DNA from: Nocardia xishanensis NBRC 101358
Lineage (GTDB): Bacteria; Actinomycetota; Actinomycetes; Mycobacteriales; Mycobacteriaceae
Direction of reading: 5' to 3'
NCBI RefSeq assembly: GCF_001613365.1
Contig: NZ_BDCF01000007.1
Location: 1 to 64,000, forward strand
DNA length: 64,000 nt
In this document: positions 7,642-14,708 of the stretch, piece by piece
Numbering within the stretch: the first letter of the stretch is position 1
How the letters are laid out: the number at the start of each line of letters is the position of its first letter
Translations under genes and position numbers: made by a program
Notes under the pieces: model-generated
What the model saw: the letters and a program-made list of their open reading frames with translations, nothing else
The model's database searches: none
What the model was told of the DNA's origin: nothing

Positions 7642-9302
7642 GTTCGCAGAGCGTGCGTGACGATTTCCGCAAGATGTGGGACCTGCTCGCGCTGTCGCCC
7701 TGGCGGGTGGCGGTGGCGATCGGTTGGGGCGTGCTGGCGCTGGGTAGCGGACTCGGGCTCGCGGCCTTGGCCGCGTGGCTGATCGCGCGGGCGTGGCAGA
7801 TGCCGCCGGTGCTCGACCTCAGCGTCGCGGTGGTCTCGGTGCGGGCGCTCGGCATCTCGCGTGGCCTGTGCCGGTACCTGGAAAGGCTTGCGACGCACGA
7901 TGTCGCGCTGCGGTCGATGACGACCGCGCGCACGAGCGTCTACCGCACCTTGGCGGGCTCGGACGTGTGGCTGCGCCGGGCGCGGACCGCGTCGGAGGAC
8001 GCGGAGCCGGCAAGCGCGGCGCGGTTGCGGCGCGGCGATCTGCTGGTCCGCGTCGGCAGCGACATCGATGATCTCGGCGCGGTGGTCGTGCGCGCGCTGG
8101 TGCCGATCGCGGTCGCCATCGTCCTGGCCTTCGCCGCGATCGGGTTGCTGGCGACAATTTCCGTTGCGGCCGCGGTGATTCTGGCCGCCGCGCTCGGGGT
8201 CTCCGGGATTCTCGCGCCCTGGCTCTCGGCGCGCGCCGCGCGCGAGGCGGAGACCGCGGTGCGCGCCGACCGTGCCGAATTCACCGCGCAGGCGCTCACC
8301 GTGCTCGACCACGCGGCCGAACTGCGCGTCGCGGGCAGGCTCGATGCGGCGCTGACGGCCGCGAAGAACGCGGGCGAGCGCGCGGTCGCCGCCGAGGACA
8401 AGGCCGCGTCCCACACCGCTTCTGCGGCTGCGGCGACCCCGCTCGCCATCGGCGCGAGTGTGCTGGGAGCCCTGCTGATCGGCATCGTCATCTACGGCTC
8501 GAACGGCGGCGCGCCCGGCGCCATGACGCCGATGGCGCTCACCATCCTTGTGCTGCTGCCGCTCTCGGCTTTCGAAGCGGTCGCACCGCTGCCCGCCGCC
8601 GCGCAGGCCATCACCACGGCGCGAGCCGCACTGCGCAGGCTCTCCGCCGCCGAGGCTGCCGACCCGCGCGGAGCGGCCGGTTTGCCGCGCGAGCTGCCCG
8701 AGCTGCCCGCCGGGCGCCGGATCGCCGTCGTGGGGCCGAGCGGGGCGGGCAAGACGACGCTGCTCATGTCCTGGGCCGGTCTCTTCGACACCCCGCGGCC
8801 CGACACCACCTTCTTCGCCGAGGACGCCCACCTCTTCGGCACCAGCGTCCTGGAGAACCTGCGCGTGGCGCGCGGCGACATCACCGAAGCGGAGGCGGAA
8901 CAGGCGCTGCGCGCGGTCGGCCTCGGCGATTGGCTGGATTCGCTCGCCGACGGGCTGCACACCGAACTGGTCGGCGGCGCGGCCGCGGTCTCCGGTGGAC
9001 AGCGCCGCCGCATCCTGCTCGCCCGCGCCCTGCTCGCACCGGCCAGGGTGCTGTTGCTCGACGAACCAACCGAACACCTCGAGGCCGAGGCGGGCGCCGA
9101 CCTGCTGCGGGCTTTGCTCGAACCCGTCGGCGGACTGGTCGATCCGGACCGGACAGTGGTGGTCGTCACCCATCAGCTGCCCGCAGAGCACCGGGCCGAC
9201 GCGGTCGCGCACGTCGACGCATCGGGCCAGGTCACGGTCGAATATCCGGCCCGCAACGGCGCCGTTTCCGCCGCCCGCGAAATTCCGTTGCCGACCTGGT
9301 GA
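7638..9302 (+). CDS. cydC: ABC transporter CydC, cytochrome bd assembly
   Basis: This is the second half of CydDC: 554 residues with N-terminal membrane segments and a C-terminal ATPase (Walker A GPSGAGKTTL near residue 365, signature VSGGQRRR near 451, Walker B LLLLDEPTEHLE). The ATPase is compact. Only about 30 residues separate Walker A from the Q-loop region, which reads FFAEDAHLF, so glutamate stands where the Q-loop glutamine normally is. CydD keeps canonical motifs, suggesting an asymmetric heterodimer. The start is the ATG at 7638, sharing ATGA with the cydD stop. Confidence 0.92.
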   Translation: MSSQSVRDDFRKMWDLLALSPWRVAVAIGWGVLALGSGLGLAALAAWLIARAWQMPPVLDLSVAVVSVRALGISRGLCRYLERLATHDVALRSMTTARTSVYRTLAGSDVWLRRARTASEDAEPASAARLRRGDLLVRVGSDIDDLGAVVVRALVPIAVAIVLAFAAIGLLATISVAAAVILAAALGVSGILAPWLSARAAREAETAVRADRAEFTAQALTVLDHAAELRVAGRLDAALTAAKNAGERAVAAEDKAASHTASAAAATPLAIGASVLGALLIGIVIYGSNGGAPGAMTPMALTILVLLPLSAFEAVAPLPAAAQAITTARAALRRLSAAEAADPRGAAGLPRELPELPAGRRIAVVGPSGAGKTTLLMSWAGLFDTPRPDTTFFAEDAHLFGTSVLENLRVARGDITEAEAEQALRAVGLGDWLDSLADGLHTELVGGAAAVSGGQRRRILLARALLAPARVLLLDEPTEHLEAEAGADLLRALLEPVGGLVDPDRTVVVVTHQLPAEHRADAVAHVDASGQVTVEYPARNGAVSAAREIPLPTW

Positions 9303-9316
9303 TCCTTCGCTAGTTT
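9288..9316 (+). promoter_or_regulatory. Candidate promoter of the 9349 micro-ORF transcript
   Basis: TTGCCG (9288-9293) and TAGTTT (9311-9316) are separated by 17 bases at the very end of cydC. Transcription would start near 9323, just upstream of the strong ribosome site. This is a prediction from box matches only. Confidence 0.35.
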
Positions 9317-9348
9317 CGTCAGTACACGGGAAGGAGGTGGTTCGAAGA

Positions 9349-9387
9349 ATGAGTAATTCCAGGACACGTGAGGTGGCTGTCCGCTAG
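9349..9387 (+). CDS. 12-codon micro-ORF with consensus Shine-Dalgarno
   Basis: The short ORF MSNSRTREVAVR is preceded by AAGGAGG (9331-9337), the strongest ribosome-binding site in the window, with 11 bases to the ATG. Such a short, well-initiated ORF followed by a large structured RNA (9446-9525) has the layout of a leader peptide or attenuator. The peptide holds an Arg-Thr-Arg (R-x-R) stretch. GGTGG in the ribosome site (9336-9340) and GGTGG at 9401-9405 could compete to pair with CCACC (9390-9394). What it senses, and whether the downstream type VII genes are its target, is not known. Confidence 0.5.
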   Translation: MSNSRTREVAVR

Positions 9388-9445
9388 CGCCACCGCTGCA
9401 GGTGGTATCCGCCCGCGCGTGCGCTGACGAATACCAGCAGTCACC

Positions 9446-9525
9446 CGACCCCCGAGCCCCCGGTCTTGTCCGACCGGGACCGGTGCAGGTTCCCGAACCC
9501 GCACCGGTAAGTGGCTCGGGGGTCG
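9446..9525 (+). ncRNA. Predicted three-way-junction RNA, possible attenuator/terminator
   Basis: A perfect 13-bp stem (9446-9458 with 9513-9525) encloses two further hairpins. The first is a 7-bp stem 9459-9465/9472-9478 with a 6-base loop. The second is an 8-bp stem 9479-9486/9501-9508, extended by GGTT/AACC inside. The outer stem is followed by TTCCGTTTTC, so the whole could act as an intrinsic terminator. It lies between cydC and the WXG100 genes and downstream of the 12-codon ORF. I do not recognise it as a known RNA family. Confidence 0.5.
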
Positions 9526-9686
9526 TTCCGTTTTCGGGCACCTCGGGGAGCCTCGACCTGCACCGAGCCTGCCCACTCGGCGTTGGGTGCATGCGAGGGT
9601 CGCGTATATGGTGTTCGGAGCCTCTCGAGACAGCCAAAGCGGGCATGCCGTTCGGAGACAACGGGGGCGCGAAGGGGGAGCACACG

Positions 9687-9998
9687 ATGGATGGGAATGT
9701 TCCCAATGTGTCGGTCGTGCCAGAGGACGTGCAAGACGTCGGTCGGTTCGCCTACCGGGTTGCCACCGAACTTCGTTCCGGTGCTGCAATGCTCGACAAC
9801 GAGGTAACCGCGCTCCTGGCCTCTTGGAAAGGCAGTTCCGCCACCTCGTACGCGGACGGTTGGCGCGAGATGCACGCAGCGGCGCTGCAAGTATGGGATG
9901 AATTGTTCGAACTCGCAGAAAAGCTCGGAATCACCGCAGATACCTATCGGCAGCGAGACACCGGCACTGCGGGCGCGTTCAGCTCGCTGAATTTGTGA
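9687..9998 (+). CDS. WXG100-family type VII secretion protein
   Basis: This 103-residue helical-hairpin protein has the family's central turn written as W-K-G (LLASWKGSSATSY), a WXG motif. Such proteins are exported by type VII (ESX) systems as pairs or as partners of larger toxins. The ATG at 9687 follows AAGGGGGAG; an upstream extension to 9402 runs through the structured RNA and is rejected. Its stop overlaps the next WXG100 start (GTGA). No ESX membrane component is in the window, so secretion would depend on a system encoded elsewhere. Confidence 0.8.
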   Translation: MDGNVPNVSVVPEDVQDVGRFAYRVATELRSGAAMLDNEVTALLASWKGSSATSYADGWREMHAAALQVWDELFELAEKLGITADTYRQRDTGTAGAFSSLNL

Positions 9999-10306
9999 GT
10001 TCCGTCATGACGAGCGAATACAGCGTCGATCTTGCCGACCTCGAGACTCTGGCCGCGCGGTTGCGCGCTTATCAAGGATTCCTCACGGATCAACTCGATG
10101 AGCTGACACAACGTGTCCGTGCGCTGACATCGAATTGGTCTGGACAGGCTGCGGCGGCGTTCGACGAAGCACATCGAGACTGGGCACGCAGCGTGGCTCA
10201 ACTGGAGTCAGCATTGCAGACGATGGAACAGGACGCCGCGCGGGCGCATACGAGCTACTCCGCTGTGATCGCAACCAACAGCAAGATGGTCGGCCGCCGT
10301 CGATAA
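9995..10306 (+). CDS. Second WXG100-family protein
   Basis: This 103-residue protein carries W-S-G in ALTSNWSGQAAAAF, the classical WXG turn between two helices. The GTG at 9995 overlaps the previous stop as GTGA, implying translational coupling; an in-frame ATG at 10007 is the alternative start. With the preceding gene it probably forms the heterodimeric secretion partner of the large protein that follows, an arrangement typical of ESX-delivered polymorphic toxins. Confidence 0.8.
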   Translation: MSSVMTSEYSVDLADLETLAARLRAYQGFLTDQLDELTQRVRALTSNWSGQAAAAFDEAHRDWARSVAQLESALQTMEQDAARAHTSYSAVIATNSKMVGRRR

Positions 10307-10320
10307 AGGCAGGGTGGGGA

Positions 10321-11241
10321 TTGGAAGGCAAACCAGAAGTCTATTACAACGCCAGTCGTCGATGCCTGGAAACATCGAATGATATAGATAATTTTTTCAC
10401 CATCAACGCTCGCGTCTTGAAGACTGCTGACGAGGCGGGCGGTACTGATCGCACTGGGCGCGAATGGGTAGCAAAATACGACCCTTGGACTCAGGGTCTT
10501 TACCGGATGGTCTACGAGTCGTTGCTTCCCGCGCTGGACAACTACGCTCGAATTCTCAACCAATCCGGGTTCAATCATGCGATCGGCGAATATAATTCCG
10601 CGCGGGAGCCGAAACCAGCGAAACCCGAGAAGCCGACCATATCTGCTCCGGATCGAAGCTCTTCGGTAGATATCGGCGCTCTGATCACCAATAAAGGATC
10701 AGGCCAGGGATTGGCCGACAACGGCGGGCTCACCGAGGCCGCAGTGGGTGCCTCCTGCCCCGACGGCAACACCGAGGACTTGCGAGACGCCGAGGACTCT
10801 TGGCAGAAGCTGGGTCTTCGTAAGCCGCAGGCAGTCGCCGACTTGGAAACACTCATTGTCGACTTCCAGCACCTGGATGCCAAGGACGCGGAAGGCATCG
10901 TGGAAGATCTGCAAGATCTCGAAGATGCCGTGACCGACGTATTCTCCGAATGTAGCAAGCTGGCCTCGTTCGCTGGTGCCCAGCGCGGCCATCTCGAGAA
11001 ATTGCGAAGCGACACCTTGCCGAAGGCGATTCTCGACGAGGTCGACAAAATGATGATCGGGTCGAATTCGTTACGCGTCCTTCGCTACTCGAGGTGCGAT
11101 TCACTCGGATCGGCGTTCCTAAATTGTTCGTCGAGGCGATTCGTGTGCGAGTGGTGGAAGAAGTGGGCAAGTGGAGTGAGCAGCGAAACGAGGCCTACCG
11201 CTCTGTCGAGCCCAGCGATTTTCAGCACAAGCGAGCATTGA
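10321..11241 (+). CDS. N-terminal part of a type VII-associated toxin (frameshifted)
   Basis: A TTG start at 10321 (after AGGGTGGGG) opens a mostly helical protein. Its N-terminal region (about residues 1-100, with KYDPWTQGLYRMVYESLLPALDNY) looks like an ESX-export domain. It continues through a Pro/Ser-rich linker and a second acidic helical region. Near 11046-11052 the reading frame appears to break at a run of four A. After that this frame encodes an atypical Cys/Ser/Arg-rich tail, while a natural-looking continuation lies in another frame up to 11612. One extra A would fuse the two. Base composition is visibly less GC-rich than the neighbours (for example 10381-10400), consistent with transfer. 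Confidence 0.6.
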   Translation: MEGKPEVYYNASRRCLETSNDIDNFFTINARVLKTADEAGGTDRTGREWVAKYDPWTQGLYRMVYESLLPALDNYARILNQSGFNHAIGEYNSAREPKPAKPEKPTISAPDRSSSVDIGALITNKGSGQGLADNGGLTEAAVGASCPDGNTEDLRDAEDSWQKLGLRKPQAVADLETLIVDFQHLDAKDAEGIVEDLQDLEDAVTDVFSECSKLASFAGAQRGHLEKLRSDTLPKAILDEVDKMMIGSNSLRVLRYSRCDSLGSAFLNCSSRRFVCEWWKKWASGVSSETRPTALSSPAIFSTSEH

Positions 11242-11612
11242 CGGACGAAATAAAGGAACGTCAACCGCAGGAGTTGGATGATACGGGACCTGACTCGGGG
11301 CCTACTCCGGGCCGGACGTTACGTGAGACGCTGGAGAATGCTCCTTATATCACCAAGGGCAATATCACGATTGACAATGGACCACCCAATGGGTATATCG
11401 TAAAGCGTGATCCGAATGGGAATATCACCAACTATGTCCAGTTCGACGAGAATGGTCGCGGTATCAAACGGGTAGACCTTACCGGTCGACCGCACGGCGG
11501 TGTTCCAACTCCGCATGTCGTCGAAATGGTGCATGACCGTGCGCCCGATGGGCGAATTTTTGTGCGAGAACGTAAGGATGCCCGCCCGGCTCGCCCGGAC
11601 GAGATACCGTAG
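11094..11612 (+). CDS. C-terminal polymorphic-toxin domain, out of frame with its N-terminus
   Basis: The continuation of the preceding gene in another frame. The protein-like reading extends upstream of the GTG at 11094 to about 11049, so this GTG is probably not a true start. The C-terminus contains GRPHGGVPTPHVVEM, a Gly/His/Pro-rich motif seen in nuclease-like C-terminal domains of polymorphic toxins (my match is to the type 24 group, from memory). If the frameshift is real, the toxin is inactivated; if it is an assembly error, the full protein would have about 430 residues. The HEAT-repeat gene 18 bases downstream is the likely immunity gene. Confidence 0.55.
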   Translation: MRFTRIGVPKLFVEAIRVRVVEEVGKWSEQRNEAYRSVEPSDFQHKRALTDEIKERQPQELDDTGPDSGPTPGRTLRETLENAPYITKGNITIDNGPPNGYIVKRDPNGNITNYVQFDENGRGIKRVDLTGRPHGGVPTPHVVEMVHDRAPDGRIFVRERKDARPARPDEIP

Positions 11613-11630
11613 GAGTCGCAGTGAGGAAGC

Positions 11631-12029
11631 ATGGAGCGTAATCGAATTTCGGAAGATGTCCGTTCGGCGCAATGGGACGTCCGCCGAGATGCCGCGCGGA
11701 CGTTGGGTGGAGTGCTGCCGGATACTGCGGCGCTGTCGGATTTGACCGCATTGCTGGACGACGAAGACACCGCCGTGCAGCAGGAAGCGGCGGAATCTCT
11801 TGTTCGGTATGGGGACCGAGTGGGTCTGATCGTCGTGCTGACCGAGTTGGGCCGGCGGTCCGAGGATCCCGACTCGGACTACATCGCCTACCGCCTGCGC
11901 GAACTTCAGATCTTCGAGCGACTGCCGATATTGGAAGCGGCGCGAACGATCGCGGGGGAGCTGACGCCAGAGGCTCACGCCGGACTGGAACAGCTGGAAG
12001 CGCTATTCGGAGACGTTGTCGGCGGCTAG
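11631..12029 (+). CDS. HEAT-repeat protein, putative immunity protein
   Basis: The product is 132 residues of helical repeats, including WDVRRDAARTLGGVL and VQQEAAESLVRYGDR, which fit HEAT/Armadillo-type repeats. HEAT-like proteins are a common class of immunity proteins encoded right after polymorphic toxins, and this gene directly follows the toxin C-terminal domain. An AGGA site precedes the ATG at 11631. Immunity function is inferred from position and repeat type only. Confidence 0.65.
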   Translation: MERNRISEDVRSAQWDVRRDAARTLGGVLPDTAALSDLTALLDDEDTAVQQEAAESLVRYGDRVGLIVVLTELGRRSEDPDSDYIAYRLRELQIFERLPILEAARTIAGELTPEAHAGLEQLEALFGDVVGG

Positions 12030-12081
12030 CTGAACCAGCACCCATGACAACGTTGAGACGGACCACACACCAGTCGACCGA

Positions 12082-12483
12082 ATGGCTGACATGGCGGAGC
12101 TGGGATCACCCGTGAGCGATGTCCGTTTTCCGGAGATGCGCGAAGCTGTCGTACGCGCGTTGGGATCCCTCGCGGACCCCGAGTACCAACAGCGTATTTC
12201 GGTGGAGCGTCGATTTCCGCATGCCGGTTTCCACGATGATCTGGACACGAACATCAGCACGCTGTACGACGATTGTGTCGTCATCCCGGATCCGCGCATC
12301 AGGATCGGGACGGTGCTGGTCGATGGACCGGAAATCGAACGCCTCATCGAGTTGGATCGCGCGCTCGATCCCATGATTCGGCGGCTGGGTGATGTCTCGG
12401 ACGCGGTGTACCTGGCGGATCCGGCTTGGCCTGCGGTGGTCGGTGCCGCGCGGGCCGCGCTCGCCGCGATGACGGGTGAATGA
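12082..12483 (+). CDS. SCO4402-family protein, possible second immunity gene
   Basis: This 133-residue soluble protein, with DVRFPEMREAVVRAL, DPEYQQRI, FHDDLDTNISTLYDD and DPAWPAVVGAARAAL, matches my recollection of the SCO4402 family of small actinobacterial proteins of unknown function. It closes the ESX toxin cassette. The ATG at 12082 lacks a clear ribosome site; a GTG at 12112 (SDVRFPEM) is an alternative start. Function unknown; an immunity role is only positional inference. Confidence 0.6.
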   Translation: MADMAELGSPVSDVRFPEMREAVVRALGSLADPEYQQRISVERRFPHAGFHDDLDTNISTLYDDCVVIPDPRIRIGTVLVDGPEIERLIELDRALDPMIRRLGDVSDAVYLADPAWPAVVGAARAALAAMTGE

Positions 12484-12527
12484 CCGTGTCTCCGGCCCGG
12501 AGGCGGCCGGAGACACGTGAGGTCGAT

Positions 12528-13274
12528 CTAGCCGATGTAGCGCTGGAGGCGGGCGGAGAGGCGGGGTTCGAGGGGGCCGTCGGCTACTACGCGCTCTTCG
12601 ACGTAGGCGAGGTCGCCGCCTTCGACGATGCCGTAGAGGCGCTTGGCGCCGCCGACGACGATGCCGGACTGGCTGCGGATGACCACGTCGGTCGCCAACT
12701 CCCAGGAGGACTGGGTGAGGGCGGTGCCGTAGAAGAGTTCGACGATGCCCGAGCTGTGCGTCAGCAGCAGTTCGATGACTTCGTCGTTGCCATCGATACC
12801 GACCCGCCAGAAACCGGTCTCACGCAGATCGGGTCCGCCGTAGCTGCCGTCGGCCTCGATGACCCAGGAACGCGCGTCCCAGGAGAGGTAGTCGCCGCCG
12901 TCGTGCGAGACGACGATCTGCTGGCCGAAGCGGTAGTCCCCGCGCTCGGGATCGTTGCCCTCGCCTTCGCCGCGCCAGACGCCGACCATGGGGAGCAGCG
13001 CCAGCATGGCCGCGCTGAGGTCCGGCCCGAGTCGCAGATTCGCGGTGTCCTCGGGCAGCGGCAGATCCGGCAGCACCGGAATGTTGCGGGCGCCGGTGGA
13101 TTTCGCGCGTTCGGCGGCCTCGGCCACGGCTTGGTCGCCGCTGCGCCGAGCGCCCGCGTCGTCACCGCGCTGAGGCTTTCCGGCGGGCCCTGGCCCGCCG
13201 GCTGGAGCGCTGCCGTTCATCTGTTCACTCGCTCGCTCGGCCGAATTGGAACCTTCGCTCGCGAGATCGCTCAT
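12528..13274 (-). CDS. Ferric nitrobindin-like / FABP-like beta-barrel protein
   Basis: The product is a 248-residue THAP4/nitrobindin-type beta-barrel protein, positional homologue of Rv0813c. The GVWRGEGEG motif and the barrel strands are present. In true nitrobindins a histidine about ten residues from the C-terminus binds haem iron. Here the matching segment is [15 protein letters not shown], with arginine in place of that histidine, so haem binding and peroxynitrite isomerisation are doubtful. The ATG at 13274 shares ATGA with the micro-ORF of the 77-bp element. The first 75 or so residues are low complexity and precede the barrel domain. Confidence 0.8.
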   Translation of the reverse strand: MSDLASEGSNSAERASEQMNGSAPAGGPGPAGKPQRGDDAGARRSGDQAVAEAAERAKSTGARNIPVLPDLPLPEDTANLRLGPDLSAAMLALLPMVGVWRGEGEGNDPERGDYRFGQQIVVSHDGGDYLSWDARSWVIEADGSYGGPDLRETGFWRVGIDGNDEVIELLLTHSSGIVELFYGTALTQSSWELATDVVIRSQSGIVVGGAKRLYGIVEGGDLAYVEERVVADGPLEPRLSARLQRYIG

Positions 13275-13351
13275 GCCTGCGTCTCGCTGGCGCTCGACTC
13301 CGGCATGCGCGACGCGCGCTGGCACATGATTCGCTCGCTTCGCTCACTCAT
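13271..13351 (-). CDS. Third copy of the 26-aa SERSERI micro-ORF element
   Basis: The micro-ORF encodes [18 protein letters not shown] followed by SSASETQA. It starts on the ATGA that ends the small membrane protein upstream and stops on the ATGA that starts the nitrobindin-like gene, so the 77-bp unit bridges two genes without breaking stop-start coupling. It is the same element as the tandem at 1-147, diverged at seven bases by my alignment. This single-copy insertion shows most clearly how the unit sits inside an operon. Confidence 0.5.
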   Translation of the reverse strand: MSERSERIMCQRASRMPESSASETQA

Positions 13352-13443
13352 GACTCGGTGAACAGCCGGTAGAAGACGTACAGACCGAACCAGCCGATCA
13401 GCACCGATACCAGGACCAGCAGAATTTCGAAGAAGAGGACCAC
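13348..13443 (-). CDS. Small leaderless membrane protein (31 aa)
   Basis: A GTG at 13443 opens a 31-residue protein (VLFFEILLVLVSVLIGWFGL, then [10 protein letters not shown]) that is one transmembrane helix with a short polar tail. A TAGACT -10 box (13450-13455) ends six bases upstream, predicting a leaderless mRNA. The stop overlaps the micro-ORF start (ATGA), so this gene, the micro-ORF and the nitrobindin-like gene form one coupled unit. Function unknown; too short for standard gene callers. Confidence 0.6.
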   Translation of the reverse strand: MVLFFEILLVLVSVLIGWFGLYVFYRLFTES

Positions 13444-13478
13444 GTCTGGAGTCTAACGAGCGCCGCACCGGACAGCAC

Positions 13479-13520
13479 AACGGCCCCGGAGCTTCCGCGG
13501 GGGGAAGCGCCGGGGCCGTT
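13479..13520. terminator. Intrinsic-terminator-like hairpin after the DUF1416 gene
   Basis: A 17-bp stem with one mismatch (AACGGCCCCGG 13479-13489 with CCGGGGCCGTT 13510-13520, plus GCTTCC/GGAAGC inside) and a 6-base loop. It follows the stop of the minus-strand DUF1416 gene and precedes the leaderless membrane-protein promoter, so it separates the two transcripts. Confidence 0.7.
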
Positions 13521-13534
13521 GAGGTTCGAGCGCC

Positions 13535-13840
13535 TTACTTGGCGACCGCGACGTCCACCGCGTGGATGCCGGCGCCTTCGGGGCGGACCTCGGCCGAGCC
13601 GTTGCCCGCGGAGGACAGCGCACGGACGGTCCACGAGCCCGGAGCCGCGAAGAACCGGAAGTCACCGGTGCCGGAGGCGACGACCTCGGCGGTGAAGTCA
13701 CCGTTGCCGTCGAGCAGCCGCACGAAGGCTCCGCCGACCGGCTGACCGTCGGTGCTCAGGACACGGCCGGTGATGACCGTCTCCTTCTCCACGTCGACGC
13801 CTGCGGGGATGGCCTGACCCTGGGTAGGTGCTGCACACAT
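13535..13840 (-). CDS. sseC: DUF1416 protein (SseC-like)
   Basis: This 101-residue DUF1416 protein, with ITGRVLSTDGQPVGGAFVRL and GSWTVRALS, has a carboxypeptidase-regulatory-like beta-sandwich. It is the homologue of Rv0814c (sseC2), always paired with the CysA-type sulfurtransferase; its role in sulfur metabolism is inferred from that pairing. The ATG at 13840 follows GGGAG, five bases after the cysA stop, so the genes are cotranscribed. The predicted polycysteine leader ORF upstream of the operon should control it too. Confidence 0.85.
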   Translation of the reverse strand: MCAAPTQGQAIPAGVDVEKETVITGRVLSTDGQPVGGAFVRLLDGNGDFTAEVVASGTGDFRFFAAPGSWTVRALSSAGNGSAEVRPEGAGIHAVDVAVAK

Positions 13841-13845
13841 GTTGA

Positions 13846-14679
13846 TTACGCTCCCAACTCGATCGGTGCACCGACGAGAGAGCCGTACTCGGTCCAGCTC
13901 CCGTCGTAGTTCTTGACGTTCTGGTGGCCGAGCAGCTCCTGCAGCACGAACCAGGTGTGCGAGGAACGCTCGCCGATGCGGCAGTAGGCGATGGTGTCCT
14001 TCTCGCCGTCCAGGCCGGCTTCCTTGTAGATCTCGGCGAGCTCGGCGTCGGACTTGAAGGTGCCGTCCTCGTTGGCCGCCTTGCTCCACGGCACGTTGAT
14101 GGCGCCCGGGATGTGGCCGGGACGCTGGCTCTGCTCCTGCGGCAGGTGCGCGGGAGCGAGGATCTTGCCGGAGAACTCGTCAGGCGAACGCACGTCGACC
14201 AGGTTCTTGGCGCCGATGGCCGCGATGACCTCGTCGCGGAACGCGCGGATCGACAGGTCGGGCGCCGCCGCCTTGTACTGCGTGGCGGGACGGTTCACGG
14301 CCTCGGTGGACAGCGGACGGCCGTCCAGCTCCCACTTCTTGCGGCCGCCGTCGAGCAGCTTGACGTTGTTGTGGCCGTACAGCTTGAAGTACCAGTACGC
14401 GTACGCGGCGAACCAGTTGTTGTTGCCGCCGTAGAGGACGACCTCGTCGTCGTTCGAAATGCCACGCGCCGAGAGCAGATCGGAGAACTGCTCCTGGTTC
14501 ACGAAGTCACGACGAACCTGATCCTGCAGGTCCTTCTTCCAATCGAGCCGGACGGCGCCCTCGATGTGGCCGCCATCGTAGGCGGAGGTGTCCTCATCGA
14601 CCTCGACGAAGACGACGCCGGGGGCGTTGAGGTTCTCTTCGGCCCAGTCCACGGAGACCAGGACATCGGAGCGAGCCAT
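13846..14679 (-). CDS. cysA: Thiosulfate sulfurtransferase CysA
   Basis: This 277-residue tandem-rhodanese protein moves sulfane sulfur from thiosulfate to a thiol acceptor via a cysteine persulfide. The active-site loop is CRIGERS in the C-terminal domain; the N-terminal rhodanese domain has no cysteine loop and is structural. AAAGGA precedes the ATG at 14679. The gene is homologous to Rv0815c and sits between a DUF4395 membrane protein and DUF1416. Confidence 0.92.
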   Translation of the reverse strand: MARSDVLVSVDWAEENLNAPGVVFVEVDEDTSAYDGGHIEGAVRLDWKKDLQDQVRRDFVNQEQFSDLLSARGISNDDEVVLYGGNNNWFAAYAYWYFKLYGHNNVKLLDGGRKKWELDGRPLSTEAVNRPATQYKAAAPDLSIRAFRDEVIAAIGAKNLVDVRSPDEFSGKILAPAHLPQEQSQRPGHIPGAINVPWSKAANEDGTFKSDAELAEIYKEAGLDGEKDTIAYCRIGERSSHTWFVLQELLGHQNVKNYDGSWTEYGSLVGAPIELGA

Positions 14680-14708
14680 TGTGTTCCTTTCAGAGATGAC
14701 TTGCAGGG

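Noticed and set aside
11046..11052. Programmed -1 frameshift in the toxin gene
   Set aside because: The sequence C-AAAA-TG does not form a good X-XXY-YYZ slippery heptamer and no downstream stimulatory structure was seen; an indel fits better.
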